A stretch of 6,761 bases of DNA from the NCBI GenBank assembly GCA_001898095.1, contig MKSH01000088.1, forward strand, positions 21,439-28,199, written 5' to 3'. Below, one piece after another: positions 1 to 6,429 of the stretch. Position 1 is the first letter of the stretch; each line of letters starts with the position of its first letter. The DNA comes from Solirubrobacterales bacterium 70-9. Lineage in GTDB: Bacteria; Actinomycetota; Thermoleophilia; Solirubrobacterales; 70-9. The position numbers and the translations under genes are program-made. The notes under the pieces are model-generated. The model ran no database searches and had not been told where the DNA came from. It was given only the letters and a program-made list of their open reading frames with translations.

Positions 1-352
1 GCGGGGCCGCGTAGGCGCGGCCGGGGACTCCTCCCAGGACCAGCAGCCGGATCCCCTCCGGGCCCGCCCACACCTTCCGTTTCGCCTCCGGACCGACCCG
101 GGCGATGTGGTCGGCGTCGAGCGGCATCCGCTCGCCTTCCACCTCCAGCTCGCCGCTGCCCCGCAGCGCCAGGAAGACCTCCTCCTGGTCGTCATGCGTG
201 TGGTCGTGGCTGGGATAGGCGTCGAACGACGGCGGCAGGTCGATCACCTGCATCCCGAACGACTCCACCCCGAGCTCGGCGCGCGCCCGTTTGAAGCTGC
301 CGAACAGCGCCGCGTCCATCTCGTCGATGCGCTTCACCACGTATTCCCCCAT
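1..352 (-). CDS. Cupin-domain protein (C-terminus beyond the window)
   Basis: About 117 codons are visible from the ATG at 352 to the left edge, with no stop, so the gene is incomplete at its 3' end. The protein looks like a small single-domain cupin. Cupin motif 1 is seen at about residues 47-67, with H49, H51 and H53 followed by acidic E57/E58 and a glycine about 9 residues later, as expected for a metal-binding beta-barrel. Motif 2 (about residues 87-100, GPEAKRKVWAG) has Lys/Arg where the family's histidine usually lies, so metal binding may be incomplete or non-standard. The start is well supported: AAGGAGG lies 6 nt upstream. The gene is divergent from a TetR regulator and shares its operator, so it is the likely regulated target. 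The substrate cannot be told from the sequence. No signal peptide is visible, so it is probably cytoplasmic. Confidence 0.85.
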   Translation of the reverse strand, partial: MGEYVVKRIDEMDAALFGSFKRARAELGVESFGMQVIDLPPSFDAYPSHDHTHDDQEEVFLALRGSGELEVEGERMPLDADHIARVGPEAKRKVWAGPEGIRLLVLGGVPGRAYAAP

Positions 353-370
353 GCCGTTCCTCCTTTTTGT

Positions 371-386
371 GCACGAACGTTCGTGC
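371..386. promoter_or_regulatory. Perfect 16-bp palindrome, probable TetR operator
   Basis: GCACGAACGTTCGTGC reads the same on both strands. It sits between the divergent cupin and TetR genes. It covers the predicted cupin transcription start (about 383) and lies between the possible -35 and -10 of tetR. Size, symmetry and position fit an operator through which the adjacent TetR protein represses both itself and the cupin gene. The palindrome is seen directly; binding by this regulator is inferred. Confidence 0.8.
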
Positions 387-389
387 TTT

Positions 390-418
390 TTTATATCTTG
401 TGGGGGTGGCCAGTGCAA
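390..418 (-). promoter_or_regulatory. Predicted sigma-70-type promoter of the cupin gene
   Basis: On the minus strand TTGCAC (418-413) is followed after exactly 17 nt by TATAAA (395-390), close to the housekeeping consensus. The expected transcription start near 383 falls inside the palindrome at 371-386. The -35 element lies within the first codons of tetR. A repressor on the palindrome would block initiation directly. Confidence 0.65.
394..399 (+). promoter_or_regulatory. Predicted -10 box of tetR (leaderless transcript)
   Basis: TATCTT fits TANNNT and is followed by 6 nt and then the GTG at 406. No Shine-Dalgarno precedes that GTG. This places the transcription start at or next to the start codon. 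No good -35 is visible; the upstream region is occupied by the operator palindrome. Confidence 0.5.
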
Positions 419-984
419 CCGAGACCAAGGGCGAACGGACGCGCGCCGCGATCCTCGAGCACGCCGTCGACCTCGCCTCGGTCGAGGGGCTCGAGGGGTT
501 GACGATCGGTCGCCTGGCGACCGACCTGGGGATGAGCAAGAGCGGTCTCTTCGCCCACTTCGGCTCCAAGCAGGACCTGCAGCTGGCGACCGTGGGGGCG
601 GCCGGCGACCGCTTCCGGCGCATCGTGGTCGAGCCGGCGCTCGCCGCACCTGCGGGCGGCCCCCGCCTGCGGGCGATGGCCGAGCACTACTTCGAGTACC
701 TGGAGACCTTCACCGGCGGCTGCTTCTGGGGCGCCACCGCGAGCGAGTACGACGACCGGCCCGGCCCGGTCCGCGACGCGATCGCCGCCTCGGTGGACGC
801 CTGGATCGCCCTGTTGGTCCAGCAGGCGAAAGCGGCTGGGATCGACGACCCCGACCGCTACGCCTTCGAGCTCTACGCGGTGGTGATGGGCGCCAACTCG
901 CGCTTCCGCCTCAGCGGTGACCGCCGCGTCTTCGACCACGCCCGCGCCGCCTTGACGCGCTTGGAGTCGGAACTGCCCGCCTAG
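406..984 (+). CDS. TetR/AcrR-family transcriptional regulator
   Basis: A DNA-binding repressor of about 192 residues, the usual size for the family. The N-terminal helix-turn-helix is clear. The recruiting helix starts near residue 10 (ERTRAAILEHA) and the HTH lies at about residues 33-57, with the typical GMSKSGLFAHFGSKQDL recognition segment. The C-terminal ligand/dimer domain contains a GCFWGATASEYDDRPGPVRD segment (about residues 105-124), a pattern seen in one common subgroup of TetR C-domains. The GTG at 406 was chosen because it lies 6 nt after a TANNNT box and starts just before the conserved ETKGERTR segment. GTG at 400 is an alternative, and a TTG at 367 would run through the operator and is unlikely. 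The gene is divergent from the cupin gene, with a 16-bp palindrome between them, so autoregulation and control of the cupin gene are likely. The inducer is unknown. Confidence 0.92.
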   Translation: MASATETKGERTRAAILEHAVDLASVEGLEGLTIGRLATDLGMSKSGLFAHFGSKQDLQLATVGAAGDRFRRIVVEPALAAPAGGPRLRAMAEHYFEYLETFTGGCFWGATASEYDDRPGPVRDAIAASVDAWIALLVQQAKAAGIDDPDRYAFELYAVVMGANSRFRLSGDRRVFDHARAALTRLESELPA

Positions 985-1012
985 CGGCGGCCGCTCCGCC
1001 GTCGGCCGCCGC
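984..1012. terminator. GC hairpin between convergent genes, probable bidirectional terminator
   Basis: Two perfect 10-bp arms (GCGGCGGCCG at 984-993 and its complement at 1003-1012) enclose a 9-nt loop. The stem begins on the last base of the tetR stop codon and ends 8 nt before the stop of the convergent PPOX gene. There is no T-tract on either side, so this is a U-less hairpin, whose terminator function in actinobacteria is plausible but unproven. Confidence 0.5.
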
Positions 1013-1020
1013 GCCCTTGG

Positions 1021-1419
1021 CTACGGGTTGGCGTGGTTCACCTTCTCCGGCTCGATCTTCACGATCACCCGTTCTTCGCCCGGCTGGCGGAAGGGGTAGG
1101 AGTCGGCGTCGAGGTAGCGCTTGGCGAGCGCGTCGATGTCGTCGTCGGCCCCGTCCGGGGTCATCTCGACGACCTTGCCCTGGATGATCAGGTTCTCGTA
1201 GGGGTTGCCCTCGTTGGTGACCGAGATCGCCACCGCGGGGTTCGCGTGCAGGTTCTTCGTCTTGACCCGACCCTCGGCGGTGTTGAAGGTCACGAGGTCG
1301 CCGTCGAGACCGATCCAGACGGCGGAGACCTGCGGGGTGCCGTCGGAGTTGATCGTCGCGACGTGGGCGAAGTGCTTGCCTTCGAGCAGCGGCTTCGCCT
1401 CGTCTGGAATTGCAGCCAT
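1021..1419 (-). CDS. PPOX-class (pyridoxamine-phosphate-oxidase-like) F420/flavin-dependent protein
   Basis: A 132-residue single-domain split-barrel protein, the usual length for the small PPOX-class F420-dependent group. Visible landmarks are the first strands FAHVATINSDGTPQVSAVW (residues 17-35), the cofactor-phosphate-binding GRVKTKNLHANPAVAISV stretch (about 50-67), NPYENLIIQGKV (72-83) and the C-terminal RYLD.D.YPFRQPGEERVIVKIEP pattern (101-124). Members bind F420 or FMN and reduce or oxidise small molecules; the substrate here is unknown. An AGGAGG 5 nt before the ATG fixes the start. It is divergent from the LLM oxidoreductase gene, another family that often uses F420 or FMN, so the pair may share a cofactor theme. 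F420 use over FMN is inferred from family resemblance, not from a diagnostic residue. Confidence 0.88.
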   Translation of the reverse strand: MAAIPDEAKPLLEGKHFAHVATINSDGTPQVSAVWIGLDGDLVTFNTAEGRVKTKNLHANPAVAISVTNEGNPYENLIIQGKVVEMTPDGADDDIDALAKRYLDADSYPFRQPGEERVIVKIEPEKVNHANP

Positions 1420-1497
1420 AAGTCCTCCTGTGATGGGGGTTGCAGTGGTTTAGTGTCCGTGTCAACCATCTTCTTACTACTCCTGGGAGGACGTCGG
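1420..1497. promoter_or_regulatory. Divergent promoter region between the PPOX and LLM genes
   Basis: This 78-nt gap carries the Shine-Dalgarno of both neighbours: AGGAGG for PPOX on the minus strand and GGGAGG at 1485-1490, 7 nt before the LLM GTG. A perfect TTGACA is present on the minus strand (1465-1460), but no good -10 lies 16-18 nt beyond it. On the plus strand TAGTGT (1451-1456) is a possible -10 for the LLM gene. No long palindrome is seen. Transcription from this region in both directions is required by the gene layout; the exact promoters are uncertain. Confidence 0.4.
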
Positions 1498-2622
1498 GTG
1501 GAAATCGCGATCGGATTGCCAAATGCAGTGCCGGGAACCAGCGGCGAGCAGATGGTCGAGTGGGCGAGGAAGGCGGAGCAGCGCGGCTTCTCCAGCCTCG
1601 GCACGATCGACCGGATCACCTACGGAAGCTACGAGTCGCTGATCGCGCTGAGCGCCGCCGCCGCGGTCACCGAGCGGATCGGCCTCGTCACCGCGGTGCT
1701 GCTGGCGCCGTTGCGCGACAACGGGGCGCTGCTCGGCAAGCAGACGTTGAGCCTGAACGCCCTCTCCGGCGGGCGCCTGACCCTCGGCCTCGGCCTCGGT
1801 GGCCGCGACGACGACTACGCCGCGATCGATGCCGACATGAGCACCCGCGGCGCCGACATGGAAGCCATCCTCACCCGCCTCACCGAGGTCTGGGCGGACG
1901 ACACGATCGGCCCCGCCGTCGCGCCTCCGACCCTGATCATCGGCGGCGGCGTCCCGGCCAGCTTCGAGCGCGCGGCCAAGTACGGCAGCGAGGGCTGGAT
2001 CGCCGGCGGCCTGCCGCCGGATGCCTTCGCCGACTCCCTCGCCAAGGTGAAGCAGGCCTGGGCGGCGGCCGGTCGCGACGGCGAACCGCGAGGCATGGCG
2101 CTCGGCTATTTCGCCCTCGGCGACGCCGACCCGGCTCCCTACCTGACCGACTACTACGCCTTCCTCGGTGAGGAGACGGCGAACATGATCGCCGGCTCGG
2201 CCGCCCGCGACGCCGACACCGTGCGCGGCTACATCGGCGGCTTCTCCGAGGCCGGCTGCGACGAGTTGATCTTCTTCCCGACGGTCGCCGACCCCGACCA
2301 GGTCGACCTCCTCGCCGACGCCGCCGGCCCTGAGCGCGGCGGCGTGAGGGCCGGGGAGGAGGTGGCCCGCGTGGCGGTGAAGTTGCAGCCGCGCGGGCAC
2401 CGAGACGAGCTCCTCGGCTTCGCCGGCGACGTCCTGCGGGCGCGCGTCGCGGCGCCCCCGGTCGACGGCAAGGCGAACAAGGCGCTCTGCAAGCTGATCG
2501 CCGAGCGGGCGGGCGTGCCGCCCTCGCGCGTCGCCGTGGTCCGCGGCGTGAAGTCGCGGGACAAGCTGGTCGAGATCCAGGGCGTCGACGCGGCGGCGCT
2601 GCCGGGCCTCCTGGGAGGATGA
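1498..2622 (+). CDS. LLM-class flavin/F420-dependent oxidoreductase fused in frame to a DUF167/YggU domain
   Basis: A 374-residue reading frame. Residues 1-278 are a luciferase-like (bacterial luciferase/F420 superfamily) TIM-barrel oxidoreductase: an N-terminal strand EIAIGLP, GEQMVEWARKAEQRGFSSLGT (16-36), the AAAAVTERIGLVTAVLLAPLR segment (53-73), SLNALSGGRLTLGLGLGGR (85-103) and the closing DELIFFPTVADPDQVDLLAD (255-274). Residues about 292-374 match DUF167/YggU, with PVDGKANKALCKLIAERAGV (321-340) and the VRGVKSRDKLVEI signature (348-360); the role of that family is not established. GTG 1498 is chosen for GGGAGG 7 nt upstream. The frame is open further upstream, but that part lies antisense to the PPOX gene. 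The two families are usually separate proteins, and the junction (residues 279-291) shows signs of a lost stop, so this may be two genes. YdeI follows 6 nt after the stop. Confidence 0.8.
   Translation: MEIAIGLPNAVPGTSGEQMVEWARKAEQRGFSSLGTIDRITYGSYESLIALSAAAAVTERIGLVTAVLLAPLRDNGALLGKQTLSLNALSGGRLTLGLGLGGRDDDYAAIDADMSTRGADMEAILTRLTEVWADDTIGPAVAPPTLIIGGGVPASFERAAKYGSEGWIAGGLPPDAFADSLAKVKQAWAAAGRDGEPRGMALGYFALGDADPAPYLTDYYAFLGEETANMIAGSAARDADTVRGYIGGFSEAGCDELIFFPTVADPDQVDLLADAAGPERGGVRAGEEVARVAVKLQPRGHRDELLGFAGDVLRARVAAPPVDGKANKALCKLIAERAGVPPSRVAVVRGVKSRDKLVEIQGVDAAALPGLLGG
2353..2373 (+). promoter_or_regulatory. Internal Shine-Dalgarno and GTG: possible separate start of the DUF167 gene
   Basis: GGGGAGGAGG-type sequence (2353-2361) stands 9 nt before the GTG at 2371. 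That GTG would begin a protein at VAVKLQPRG, which is where DUF167/YggU proteins normally begin. A stand-alone product would be 83 residues, ending at 2622. The site is seen directly; its use is inferred. It supports reading the DUF167 part either as its own gene or as a dual-start product. Confidence 0.5.
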
Positions 2623-2628
2623 GCCCCG

Positions 2629-3204
2629 ATGCCCGATGACCTGGAGATCATCCTCTTCGACGGCCCCGACGACCTCGAGGTCTGGCTCGAGGAGAACGGT
2701 GCCGACTCGCCCGGCCTCTGGCTGAAGATCGCCAAGAAAGGCGCTCCCGAGCCGAGCGTCACCTACGCCGAGGCGCTCGAGGTGGCCCTCTGCTTCGGCT
2801 GGATCGACAGCCAGAAGCGCGGCCTCGACGAGACCCACTTCCTCCAGCGCTTCACCCCGCGCCGGCCCCGTGGCCGCTGGTCGAAGATCAACCGCGAGAA
2901 GTGCGAAGCGCTCGAATCAGAAGGCCGCCTTCGCCCCGCCGGCGCCGCCGAGGTCGCCGCGGCCAAGGACGACGGTCGCTGGGAGGCCGCCTACGAGGGC
3001 CAGCGCACCGCCAGGGTCCCCGACGATCTACAACGCGAGCTGGACGCCAACCCGAAGGCGGCGGCCTTCTTCGCCGACCTCGACAGCGCCAACCGCTACG
3101 CGATCACCTACCGCCTCGCCGACGCCAAAAAACCCGAGACCCGCGCCCGCCGCCTGACCAAATTCATCGCCATGCTCGAGCGCGGCAAAAAGATCCACGG
3201 CTGA
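2629..3204 (+). CDS. YdeI/OmpD-associated family protein
   Basis: A complete 191-residue protein of the YdeI/OmpD-associated (OmdA-like) family. Landmarks are YAEALEVALCFGWIDSQKRG (residues 46-65), the basic FTPRRPRGRWSKINREK block (75-91) and the C-terminal domain with RYAITYRLADAKKPETRARR and a closing FIAMLERGKKIH (156-190). The molecular function of the family is not settled; some members have been linked to resistance to antimicrobial peptides or bacteriocins, which should not be transferred without evidence. No signal peptide or membrane segment is seen, so a cytoplasmic location is expected. GGGAGG (2613-2618), inside the last codons of the preceding gene, lies 10 nt before the ATG, and the gap to the previous stop is 6 nt. 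Co-transcription and translational coupling with the LLM-DUF167 gene are therefore likely. Confidence 0.9.
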   Translation: MPDDLEIILFDGPDDLEVWLEENGADSPGLWLKIAKKGAPEPSVTYAEALEVALCFGWIDSQKRGLDETHFLQRFTPRRPRGRWSKINREKCEALESEGRLRPAGAAEVAAAKDDGRWEAAYEGQRTARVPDDLQRELDANPKAAAFFADLDSANRYAITYRLADAKKPETRARRLTKFIAMLERGKKIHG

Positions 3205-3478
3205 GCCCGCGATCAAGACGTTCCTGCGCAGCGGCGATCGCGCGCTGGTGCTCACCGACTTCGGCCGAATCGACGTCCTCCAAGGCCTGCCGCAGGTGCC
3301 GCCGTTCGCGGCGCTCGCCGAGCGCGCGAGTGAGGTCGACATCGACGGGCTTGTGGTCAGGGTCTGCTCGCTCGACGATCTGCTCGCGATGAAGCGGGCC
3401 AGCGATCGGCCTCGCGACCGCGATGACCTGGAGGCGCTGGAAGCCGGTCGCGATGAGCACGAGCCAGACGCCCACTAA
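3205..3478 (+). pseudogene. C-terminal remnant of a nucleotidyltransferase-like (AbiEii/DUF6036-type) protein
   Basis: From just after the YdeI stop to TAA 3478 one frame encodes a recognisable C-terminal half: LVLTDFGRIDVLQGLPQVPPF, then VDIDGLVVRVCSLDDLLAMKRA, then RPRDRDDLEALEA. This pattern (a strand giving 'G.iDvLq...pgvp.F', then 'v.v.sleDLiaMKra.gRp.DleDi.aLe') is typical of the C-terminus of small nucleotidyltransferase-like proteins, some of which are toxins in toxin-antitoxin pairs. The N-terminal half with the GS and DxD catalytic motifs is missing, because the DNA before it is the YdeI gene in another frame. There is no Shine-Dalgarno before the possible GTG at 3248. I read it as a remnant of a 5' deletion rather than a working gene. 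The family assignment is by eye, and a short functional protein is not excluded. Confidence 0.6.
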
Positions 3479-3481
3479 CCT
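3476..3481 (+). promoter_or_regulatory. Predicted -10 box of rlmN (leaderless transcript)
   Basis: TAACCT fits TANNNT and ends 6 nt before the GTG start of rlmN. It overlaps the stop codon of the upstream remnant. No Shine-Dalgarno precedes the start. No clear -35 is visible. Confidence 0.45.
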
Positions 3482-3487
3482 CGTCAC

Positions 3488-4471
<984 letters not shown>

Positions 4472-4472
4472 C

Positions 4473-4498
4473 GAAAACTGGCCAGCCAGCCAGTTTTC
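4473..4498. terminator. Inverted repeat between rlmN and the P450 gene: terminator and/or operator
   Basis: Perfect 10-bp arms GAAAACTGGC and GCCAGTTTTC enclose a 6-nt loop. It starts 2 nt after the rlmN stop. The A-run, GC core, T-run order, with TTTTCTCTGT on the right, is that of an intrinsic terminator readable in both directions. The same DNA lies just before the predicted P450 -10 box (4503-4508), over the -35 position. ACTGGC-N6-GCCAGT is also a plausible operator shape for a TetR-type repressor. Both roles are inferred; the repeat itself is exact. Confidence 0.6.
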
Positions 4499-4502
4499 TC
4501 TG

Positions 4503-4508
4503 TAAGCT
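4503..4508 (+). promoter_or_regulatory. Predicted -10 box of the P450 gene (leaderless transcript)
   Basis: TAAGCT fits TANNNT, is preceded by TG, and ends 7 nt before the ATG at 4516. There is no Shine-Dalgarno. The -35 region coincides with the inverted repeat at 4473-4498, so binding of a regulator there could control this promoter. Confidence 0.5.
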
Positions 4509-4515
4509 GCCCCCG

Positions 4516-5955
4516 ATGGCCACGGTCGACTCCAGCGCGCCGATCGCCGAGCGTCCGCCGCGGATGTCGGCGAACCCGGTCAAGCGGGTGGCCGACGACC
4601 TCGCCGCCGAGTGGCGGGGGCGGGGCTCCTACCCGCCTGGGCCGAGCGACTTCAGCTTCGCCCGCACGAAGCAGATGGCGCGTGACCCGCTGCCGCTGCT
4701 GCTCGGCGCCTACGAAGAGTTCGGGCCGATCTTCAGCATGCGTCTGCTCCACACCCGGGTGATCTTCATGCTCGGCCCGGAGGCGAACAACTTCGTCACC
4801 GTCGGCCATCCGGAGAACTTCCACTGGCGCGAGTCGAGCTTCGGCGACCTGATCCCGCTGCTCGGCGACGGGCTGCTGACGATCGACGACGACTACCACG
4901 ATCGCGCCCGGGCGATCATGCTGCCCGCCTTCCACCGCGAGCAGGTCGAGGCCTCGACCGCGGCGATGACGGCCGAGGCGGGGGCGGCGCTTGCCGACCT
5001 GCGCCCCGACACCGTGGTCGACGTCTACGCCTGGATGCGGCGGCTGGCGATGCGGATCGCGATGCGGGCGCTGCTCGGCCTCGATCCCGACGACGGCGGC
5101 AAAGGTGCGGTCGCGGCGGAGAACTTCGAGGAGGCGCTCGGCTTCTTCGGCATCGACTTCGCCCTCCGCCTGCTGCGCGGCCCCGGGTCGCCCTGGCGTC
5201 GCTTGATGGCCGCCCGCGCCGTCCTCGACCAGATCGTCTTCACGGAGATCGCCCGCCGCCGTGGCGCCCCCGACAGCGGCCGCCGCGACATCCTCAGCCT
5301 CCTGGTCGAGGCCCGTGGCGAGGCGGGCGAGCGCTTCACCGACACCGAGATCCGCGACCAGGTGATGACGCTGATGTTCGCCGGCCACGATACCTCGACC
5401 TCGACCGTGACCTTCGCCCTCTACGAGCTCGCCCATCACCCCGACGTGCTGGAGCGCCTCTGCGAGGAGCAGGACCGGGTGTTGGGAGGGGAGGCGCCGA
5501 CGATCGACCAGCTGGAGCGCGAACTGCCTTATCTCGACATGGTCGTCGACGAGGTCCTGCGGCTCTATCCGCCCGCCTGGATCGGCCCCCGTCGCGCCGT
5601 CCGCGACTTCGAGTTCGGCGGCTACTCGGTTCCCCGCGGTGCCTACGTGAACTACGTCTCCTGGGCCAGCCACCGCATCCCCGAGGTCTTTCCCGAGCCC
5701 GAGGCCTTCGTCCCCGAGCGCTTCACCCGCGAGCGCAAGGCGGCGCTGCCGCGGGGCGCCTACGTCCCCTTCGGCGGCGGGCAGCGCGTCTGCATCGGCA
5801 AACGCTTCGGCCAGTTGGAGGTGAAGCTGGTGACGACGATGTTCCTCCAGCGCCTGCGCGCCGACGCCCTCCCGGGCCGCACGATGACGGTGCGCCAGAT
5901 GCCGACGCTCTCGCCCCGCGGCGGCCTGCAGATGCGCCTGCGCCCGCGCGGCTGA
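4516..5955 (+). CDS. Cytochrome P450 monooxygenase
   Basis: A complete 479-residue cytochrome P450, a soluble heme-thiolate monooxygenase with no membrane anchor visible at its N-terminus. All defining motifs are present: the I-helix oxygen-activation motif AGHDTS (289-294, with the acid/threonine pair D292-T293), the K-helix ExxR (E346-R349), the PERF motif (400-403) and the heme-binding loop FGGGQRVCIG (419-428) with proximal ligand C426. The C-helix region HDRARAIMLPAFH (128-140) retains the PAFH segment but lacks the usual Trp. The length and the AGHDTS/PERF/FGGGxRxCIG pattern resemble the longer bacterial P450s related to fatty-acid or terpene hydroxylases rather than the ~400-residue CYP107 type; the substrate is unknown. 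No ferredoxin or ferredoxin reductase gene is adjacent, so redox partners must come from elsewhere. The ATG follows a TANNNT box by 7 nt; M17 is a possible alternative start. Confidence 0.95.
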   Translation: MATVDSSAPIAERPPRMSANPVKRVADDLAAEWRGRGSYPPGPSDFSFARTKQMARDPLPLLLGAYEEFGPIFSMRLLHTRVIFMLGPEANNFVTVGHPENFHWRESSFGDLIPLLGDGLLTIDDDYHDRARAIMLPAFHREQVEASTAAMTAEAGAALADLRPDTVVDVYAWMRRLAMRIAMRALLGLDPDDGGKGAVAAENFEEALGFFGIDFALRLLRGPGSPWRRLMAARAVLDQIVFTEIARRRGAPDSGRRDILSLLVEARGEAGERFTDTEIRDQVMTLMFAGHDTSTSTVTFALYELAHHPDVLERLCEEQDRVLGGEAPTIDQLERELPYLDMVVDEVLRLYPPAWIGPRRAVRDFEFGGYSVPRGAYVNYVSWASHRIPEVFPEPEAFVPERFTRERKAALPRGAYVPFGGGQRVCIGKRFGQLEVKLVTTMFLQRLRADALPGRTMTVRQMPTLSPRGGLQMRLRPRG

Positions 5956-5994
5956 GGGATGGGTGAGGGTCTGGGCCCCTGCGGCCGGGGACGG

Positions 5995-6060
5995 TCGCGT
6001 CCTGGGCGTCTCGCGGCGGTCCGGGCAGGCTGTGACCGCCACGAGACGCCCGGGACGCGA
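5995..6060. repeat. Long inverted repeat, 27-position stem with 12-nt loop
   Basis: The left arm 5995-6021 pairs with 6034-6060. Of 27 positions, 25 are Watson-Crick, one is T:G (6003/6052) and one is a C/A mismatch (6014/6041). It begins 39 nt after the P450 stop. It could act as a U-less terminator for the P450 transcript or protect its 3' end; there is no T-tract after it. A repeated palindromic element is the other possibility. Confidence 0.75.
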
Positions 6061-6118
6061 GGCTTTGCGGGAGAAGTGCGCAGGCCCCGCGCGCTTCCCG
6101 GGAAAGACGTCAAGCCTC
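6059..6118. repeat. Weaker two-part inverted repeat following the first hairpin
   Basis: An outer GAGGCTT (6059-6065) pairs with AAGCCTC (6112-6118). Inside it, 6068-6081 pairs with 6089-6100 with one wobble and a 2-nt bulge. It overlaps the last two bases of the preceding stem, so the two could be alternative folds. It is less convincing than its neighbours and may be partly due to base composition. Confidence 0.4.
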
Positions 6119-6132
6119 CACCACACCCCCAG

Positions 6133-6181
6133 GTTGATGGGCCGAAAAGCGCTGATATAGAGCGCTTTTCGGCCCATCGAC
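6133..6181. repeat. Long inverted repeat, 18-bp perfect core (21 positions) with 7-nt loop
   Basis: 6136-6153 is the exact reverse complement of 6161-6178, around the loop GATATAG. Three further positions extend the stem to 6133-6181 with one T:G. The centre has AAAAGCGCT on one side and AGCGCTTTT on the other, so it could be a bidirectional intrinsic terminator, although the outer GGCC part continues beyond the T-run. A selfish or dispersed palindromic repeat is equally possible. The AT-rich loop stands out in this GC-rich DNA. Confidence 0.8.
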
Positions 6182-6308
6182 ATCTCGGCCCTCACGGAAG
6201 GGTCACTTCGCGACGTCTTCCCTCGGGGAACGTGGAGTTCCCGACGCCTCCCTCACGACTCCCCGCCGTGACCCGCAGGAGACTCCGCACCCTCGCCAGT
6301 CCCCCCGA

Positions 6309-6375
6309 GACCCGGCCCTCTCGGAGGCAAGCGGGCAGCCTGCCCGGGCCGCCTCCGAGAGGGCCGGGTCCTTTT
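6309..6375 (+). terminator. Strong hairpin with T-run, likely intrinsic terminator
   Basis: The perfect 20-bp arms 6309-6328 and 6351-6370 enclose a 22-nt loop that itself folds into a 6-bp stem (CGGGCA/TGCCCG with a 3-nt loop). CTTTTCCCC follows directly on the plus strand. This is the only hairpin in the gap with a following T-run, so termination of rightward transcription before the phosphoesterase promoter is likely. It is over 350 nt from the P450 stop, so it may end an unseen transcript from within the gap. Confidence 0.65.
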
Positions 6376-6423
6376 CCCCGTCCTGCCGCCGGCCCCGTCC
6401 GCCGAACCGGGCAAGCACCCATC

Positions 6424-6429
6424 TAGACT
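6424..6429 (+). promoter_or_regulatory. Predicted -10 box of the phosphoesterase gene
   Basis: TAGACT fits TANNNT and ends 8 nt before the TTG at 6438. There is no Shine-Dalgarno before that start and no clear -35. It lies 49 nt downstream of the terminator-like hairpin, consistent with a separate transcription unit. Confidence 0.4.

Noticed and set aside
1033..1497. Upstream extension of the LLM reading frame
   Set aside because: The frame is open but lies antisense to the PPOX gene; GTG 1498 has a well-placed GGGAGG and begins the known LLM N-terminal strand.
1477..2838. Minus-strand open frame of about 450 codons opposite the LLM-DUF167 and YdeI genes
   Set aside because: It has a low-complexity Gly/Ala/Arg/Val-rich translation, spans two genes with recognised domains on the other strand, and has no ribosome-binding site.
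4516..5955. P450 as part of a secondary-metabolite cluster or of an undescribed system with rlmN
   Set aside because: There are no synthase, transporter, ferredoxin or regulator genes next to it, and rlmN is an ordinary housekeeping gene separated from it by a terminator-like repeat.
5959..6426. Plus-strand open frame of 155 codons after the P450
   Set aside because: The translation is Arg/Pro/Gly-rich, has no Shine-Dalgarno or TANNNT box, and runs through every palindrome in the gap.
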